Shown here piece by piece: positions 60,252-64,000 of a DNA stretch of 64,000 nucleotides. Location of the stretch: contig DASSKC010000041.1 in NCBI GenBank assembly GCA_035690885.1, forward strand, positions 4,311-68,310, read 5' to 3'. The stretch is from Oleiagrimonas sp035690885. GTDB lineage: Bacteria; Pseudomonadota; Gammaproteobacteria; Xanthomonadales; Rhodanobacteraceae. Both the position numbers and the translations under genes were made by a program. The first letter of the stretch is position 1. Each line of letters begins with the position of its first letter. The notes under the pieces were generated by a model. The model saw only the letters and a list, made by a program, of their open reading frames with translations, was not told the DNA's origin and made no database searches.

Positions 60252-61589
60252 ATGGCGCACACGACTCCCGCACCCGATCGCGATTCACTGCCCAAGGTGG
60301 TCATCGTCGGCGGTGGATTCGGCGGTCTGGCGGTCGCCAAGGGCCTGCATGACGCGCCGGCCGATGTATTGCTGATCGACCAGCGCAACCATCACCTGTT
60401 CCAGCCCATGCTGTACCAAGTGGCCATGGGTCAGGTGATGCCGGGCGATATCGCCGAGCCGCTGCGCCGGGTGTTCGAAGGCGACGCCACGGTGCGGCCG
60501 CGCATGGATGCCGTCGAAGGTGTCGATCTGGACGCACGCCGGATCGATTTTGCCAGCGGCCAGAGCACGCACTACGACATGCTGGTCCTGGCTCCGGGCG
60601 CCCGCTTCCAGTACCTGGGGCATCCCGAGTGGGAAGCGCACGTGTTCACGCTGAAAAATCTCGAACAGGCCATGGGCATGCGCGAGCGGATTTTCTCCGC
60701 GCTGGAGCAGGCCGGCCACGCCGAGGACGACGCGGCACGCCGCGCCCACCTGAGCTTTGTCATTGTCGGCGCCGGACCCACCGGCGTCGAGCTGGCCGGC
60801 GCGCTGGGACGGTTGCTGCCCGGCATTGTCGACAAGCAGTTTCCCGAGATCGACCGCAAGCAATTGCGCATCATGCTGATCGACCCCAAGCCACGCGCGC
60901 TGGCGACCATGCACGAATCGCTCGGCATTTATGCCGGCCAGCGCCTGCAAGCGATGGGGGTGGAATTGATGACCGAGGTCGCCGTGGACGACATCGGCGA
61001 CGGCTGGGTGCAGCTTCCCGATGAGCAACGCATCGATGCCACCACCATCATCTGGGCCGCAGGCATGGAAGGCGCGGGCGCCGGCGACTGGTTGCCGGAG
61101 GCGCTGGTCGGCAAGGGCAACAAGGTGCCGGTCGGCGCCGACCTGACCGTTCCGAATCATCCCGAAGTCTTCGTGATCGGCGATGCCGCTGCGGCCACCA
61201 ATGAAGACGGCGAACCCTATCCCGGCCTGGCCGCCGTGGCCAAGCAGCAAGGCGCGTATGTGGCCGACGTGATCCGCGCACGACTGGACCCGGCACGGGG
61301 CCCGCCCTCGCGCTTCCATTACAAGGACTACGGCACCATGGCCATCATCGCCAACGGCTGCGCGGTCGGCGAAATCCGCGGCCACGACGTCGACGGTCTG
61401 AGTGCCTGGCTGCTGTGGGGCATGGTGCATCTGTATTCGCTGGTCAGCGCCGGCAAGCGCGTCATGGTGCTGGCCAGCTGGCTGTGGGCGATGCTCACGG
61501 GCCGACATCAGCGCGTGCTTTTGACCAGCGCCGGCCGCCACAAGCGCGACACCGAGGCCGATTCGGCCGCCGCATCGAAGCCGTCATGA
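60252..61589 (+). CDS. ndh: Type II NADH dehydrogenase (NDH-2)
   Basis: 445 aa. Two Rossmann folds: FAD site VVIVGGGFGGLAVAKGL near residues 16-32 and NADH site FVIVGAGPTGVELAGALG near 172-189. HHLFQPMLYQVA and the C-terminal VFVIGDAAAATNEDGEPYPGLAAVAKQQGAYVA (FAD-binding GD) are NDH-2 hallmarks, as is the hydrophobic C-terminal membrane anchor (LSAWLLWGMVHLYSLV). Oxidises NADH to reduce quinone without proton pumping. The ATG at 60252 follows AGGA. Upstream of sdhC by 85 nt. Confidence 0.92.
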   Translation: MAHTTPAPDRDSLPKVVIVGGGFGGLAVAKGLHDAPADVLLIDQRNHHLFQPMLYQVAMGQVMPGDIAEPLRRVFEGDATVRPRMDAVEGVDLDARRIDFASGQSTHYDMLVLAPGARFQYLGHPEWEAHVFTLKNLEQAMGMRERIFSALEQAGHAEDDAARRAHLSFVIVGAGPTGVELAGALGRLLPGIVDKQFPEIDRKQLRIMLIDPKPRALATMHESLGIYAGQRLQAMGVELMTEVAVDDIGDGWVQLPDEQRIDATTIIWAAGMEGAGAGDWLPEALVGKGNKVPVGADLTVPNHPEVFVIGDAAAATNEDGEPYPGLAAVAKQQGAYVADVIRARLDPARGPPSRFHYKDYGTMAIIANGCAVGEIRGHDVDGLSAWLLWGMVHLYSLVSAGKRVMVLASWLWAMLTGRHQRVLLTSAGRHKRDTEADSAAASKPS

Positions 61590-61674
61590 GTCATTGTCCG
61601 ACAACCCGTGACGCGCTTTCGCGTCATCGCCGCATTCGCCTGATTCCGAACACACGTTTTGCGAGGCAAACCCC

Positions 61675-62049
61675 ATGAGCCGTCCCCTCTCGCCCCACCT
61701 GACCTGGTACCAGCCGCAAATCACCTCGACGCTGTCGATTTTGCACCGCTTCAGCGGCATCGCCCTGGCCGTGGGCACCATCGCGCTGGCGTGGTGGGTG
61801 GTGGCAATCGCCATCGGCGGCAGCACGTATGCCGACACCGCCTGGCTGTACACCTCCATCGGCGGGCAGGTCGTCCTGTTTTGCTGGACGCTGGCACTGG
61901 CGTTTCACCTCAGCAACGGCATCCGGCACTTGTTCTGGGATGTCGGCACGGGTTTCGACATGCGCTCGGTCAACCGCAGCGGCATCGCCGTGCTGGTCAT
62001 GACCACCGTGTTCACCATCACGATCTGGCTGATCGTGTTGCTGGCTTGA
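61675..62049 (+). CDS. sdhC: Succinate dehydrogenase cytochrome b556 subunit
   Basis: 124 aa. SdhC motifs: RPLSPHLTWYQPQITSTLSILHRFSG (quinone/heme region, residues 3-28) and AFHLSNGIRHLFWDVG (heme ligand His near 80), three membrane helices. Anchors SdhAB and binds heme b and ubiquinone. Confidence 0.95.
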   Translation: MSRPLSPHLTWYQPQITSTLSILHRFSGIALAVGTIALAWWVVAIAIGGSTYADTAWLYTSIGGQVVLFCWTLALAFHLSNGIRHLFWDVGTGFDMRSVNRSGIAVLVMTTVFTITIWLIVLLA

Positions 62050-62062
62050 GAGGCAAATCACC

Positions 62063-62536
62063 ATGAGCGACAAACACAAAACCGATGACGACAGTGACGA
62101 CGATGACGATGTCATCAAGGTCAAGCGCACATCCACCAGTCCGGCGCTGCTAAGTCAGTTGCAACGAAGCCGGCAGTATCAACAGACCCGCGGACTGGGC
62201 GCCGGGGCCACGGGCGCATCGACCTGGCTGGTGCAGCGCACCACCGCACTGGCGCTGGTGCCGCTGGCGATCTGGTTCGCGGTCAGCGTAGTGCGTCTGA
62301 GTCAGGGCTCGCAGGCGGGCGCCGCCGCGTGGCTGGCGTTTCCGATCAATGCGGTGTTGATGGCGCTGTTCATCGTCATCGCGCTGCGTCACGCCGTCAT
62401 CGGTCTGCAAATCGTGCTCGAGGATTACCTGCGCAACATCGCCGCGCGCACCGCCGTCGTGCTGCTGATCAAGGCCGGCGCCATCGTCCTTGGTGCCGCC
62501 TCGGTGGCGGCGCTGATCCGGCTTGTGGCCATTTGA
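62063..62536 (+). CDS. sdhD: Succinate dehydrogenase membrane anchor with acidic N-terminal extension
   Basis: 157 aa. The core from about residue 45 is a normal SdhD (STWLVQRTTALALVPLAIWFA, RHAVIGLQIVLEDYLRN with heme-ligand His), three membrane helices. It is about 35-40 residues longer than usual SdhD. The extra N-terminus is highly acidic (TDDDSDDDDDVIKVKR) and predicted disordered. The GAGGC site 7 nt before the ATG at 62063 supports the long start. Confidence 0.92.
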   Translation: MSDKHKTDDDSDDDDDVIKVKRTSTSPALLSQLQRSRQYQQTRGLGAGATGASTWLVQRTTALALVPLAIWFAVSVVRLSQGSQAGAAAWLAFPINAVLMALFIVIALRHAVIGLQIVLEDYLRNIAARTAVVLLIKAGAIVLGAASVAALIRLVAI

Positions 62537-62548
62537 GGAGAACCATGC

Positions 62549-64000
62549 ATGGCACAACATGACGACATCGTCGATCACGCCTTCGACGTGCTGGTGCTGG
62601 GCGCCGGCGGCGCCGGCCTGCGCGCGACCCTGGGCATGGCCTCCACCGGCCTCAAAACCGCCTGCATCAGCAAGGTCTTCCCCACCCGCTCGCACACCAC
62701 GGCCGCGCAAGGCGGCATCGCCGCGGCGCTCGGCAACATCATGGAAGACGACTGGCACTGGCACATGTACGACACCGTGGCCGGCTCGGTGTGGCTGGGC
62801 GATCAGGACGCCATCGCCTATCTGTGCCACGAGGCCATTCCAGCGGTGATCGAACTTGAACACATGGGCGTGCCGTTTTCGCGCACCGACGACGGGCGCA
62901 TCTACCAGCGCAAGTTCGGCGGCCACACCACCCATTGTGCCGACGGCGAAATGGCCGCGCGCGCCTGCGCCGCCGCCGACCGCACCGGCCACGCGATCTT
63001 GCACACGCTGTACCAGCAATGTCTGAAGCACCAGGCGCAGTTCTTCATCGAATACTTTGCGGTCGACCTGCTGATGGATGACGACGGCGCCTGTTGCGGC
63101 CTGATCGCCTTCAGCCTCGTCGACGGCACCTTGCACCGCTTTCGCGCCAAGCAGACGGTGCTGGCCACCGGCGGGTGCGGGCGCGTGTTCGCCTCGTGCA
63201 CCTCCGCGCACACCTGCACCGGCGACGGCAATGCGATGGCGCTGCGCGCCGGTGTGCCGTTGCAGGACATGGAGTTCGTGCAATTCCACCCCACCGGCCT
63301 GCTTGGCTCGGGTTGCCTGATCACCGAAGGCGCACGCGGCGAAGGTGGCTACCTGACCAACGGCGAGGGCGACCGTTTCATGCCCAATTACGCGCCGCAG
63401 CAGAAAGACCTGGCCAGCCGCGACATCGTCAGCCATGCCGAAGGCGTGGAGATGCGCGAGGGCCGTGGCTGCGGCGACGACGGCGACCATATCCTGCTGC
63501 ATCTGGAAGACATCGACGACGCCACGCTGGAAAGCAAGCTGCCCGGCATCATCGAAACCGTGCGCATTTTCCGCAACATCGACATCCGCAAAGAGCCCAT
63601 CCCGGTGGTGCCCACCGCCCACTACTGCATGGGCGGCATCCCCACCAACCTGCACGGCGAGGTCATCGACCCGCATCGCGGCGACGACAACGCCACCGTG
63701 CCCGGCCTGATGGCGGTCGGCGAAACCGCCTGCGTGTCGGTGCACGGCGCCAATCGCCTTGGCACCAACAGCCTGCTCGACATCATCGTGTTCGGCCGCG
63801 CGGCCGCGCTGCGCGCCGTCGACATCATCGACCCGGACAGCGACGTGCCGTCAACGCCAAAGGCCTGCGAAGAAAAAATCCTCGAACGCTTCGACACCCT
63901 GCGCCACAACGCCGGTGGCAACAATCCAGGCCAGGTGCGCGGCGACATGCAACGCCTCATGCAGGACCACTTCGGCGTCTTCCGCAAACAAGACACCATG
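62549..64000 (+). CDS. sdhA: Succinate dehydrogenase flavoprotein subunit (3' end outside window)
   Basis: The first 484 codons; the frame stays open to the window edge. FAD fold DVLVLGAGGAGLRATLGMA near residues 14-32, flavinylated His in FPTRSHTTAAQGGIAAALGN near 50-55, the dicarboxylate site HPTG and catalytic Arg in GCLITEGARGEGG near 268-280, and HYCMGGIPTN near 354. The ATG at 62549 follows GAGGAG; an overlapping ATG at 62545 in another frame stops at once. sdhB is expected next. Confidence 0.96.
   Translation, partial: MAQHDDIVDHAFDVLVLGAGGAGLRATLGMASTGLKTACISKVFPTRSHTTAAQGGIAAALGNIMEDDWHWHMYDTVAGSVWLGDQDAIAYLCHEAIPAVIELEHMGVPFSRTDDGRIYQRKFGGHTTHCADGEMAARACAAADRTGHAILHTLYQQCLKHQAQFFIEYFAVDLLMDDDGACCGLIAFSLVDGTLHRFRAKQTVLATGGCGRVFASCTSAHTCTGDGNAMALRAGVPLQDMEFVQFHPTGLLGSGCLITEGARGEGGYLTNGEGDRFMPNYAPQQKDLASRDIVSHAEGVEMREGRGCGDDGDHILLHLEDIDDATLESKLPGIIETVRIFRNIDIRKEPIPVVPTAHYCMGGIPTNLHGEVIDPHRGDDNATVPGLMAVGETACVSVHGANRLGTNSLLDIIVFGRAAALRAVDIIDPDSDVPSTPKACEEKILERFDTLRHNAGGNNPGQVRGDMQRLMQDHFGVFRKQDTM

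Noticed and set aside
1..64000. CRISPR arrays, tRNA or rRNA genes, prophage
   Set aside because: No regularly spaced direct repeats, no tRNA-like cloverleaf with conserved T-loop, and no phage structural genes were seen.

Overview
The window is about 65% GC and reads as the chromosome of a gammaproteobacterium. Core proteins (CheR, CheY, FlhE, the Sdh subunits, NDH-2) resemble gammaproteobacterial families, and the REP-like palindromes and gene style suggest a Xanthomonadales/Rhodanobacteraceae-type organism. That placement is an inference. The flagellar system uses the FlhDC/FliA hierarchy of enterics and many betaproteobacteria, not the FleQ/RpoN hierarchy of pseudomonads and xanthomonads.

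Layout. 1-2240: the end of a Wadjet-type (JetABCD) plasmid-defence operon, with a truncated jetC and a complete jetD separated by a REP-like inverted repeat. 2300-4300: a bile acid:Na+ symporter-like transporter divergent from a LysR regulator. 4400-56600 and on to 60040: an almost complete flagellar and chemotaxis locus. In order it holds a chemoreceptor; a sigma-28-driven small secreted protein; EAL/HDOD-cheR-cheW-cheA-motB-motA (minus strand); flhC-flhD; the late export block flhX-fliK2-fliT-fliS-fliD; a candidate C-rich-loop small RNA; fkbM-like and TPR-LicD flagellin-modification candidates; fliC; fliE; fliFGHIJK-LMNOPQR (plus strand); flgL-flgB (minus strand); flgA, flgMN; fliA; flhE-flhF-flhA-flhB; cheZ-cheY-mcp-cheB; and a sigma-28-driven fimbrial-like protein. 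60250-64000: type II NADH dehydrogenase and the start of sdhCDA.

Regulation can be read from the DNA. Nine intergenic sites match the FliA consensus TAAAGTTT-N11-GCCGATAA with exact 11-nt spacing. They lie upstream of mcp, the 118-aa secreted protein, motA, fliD, fliC, flgK, flgM, cheB and the fimbrial-like gene. FlhDC would switch on the hook-basal-body operons; FlgM holds FliA until it is exported; FliA then fires these nine late units. ATGA, GTGA or TGATG stop-start overlaps are very common and imply translational coupling.

Points outside the textbook plan: two secreted proteins of unknown role under consensus FliA promoters; a structured RNA with a 16-nt C-rich loop and a strong terminator; a 289-bp MITE-like element between flhC and motA with a solo end near cheZ; a second FliK paired with a free FlhB C-terminal domain; a 685-aa FlhF beside FlhE with no FlhG in the window; and a degenerate EAL-HDOD protein behind cheR.
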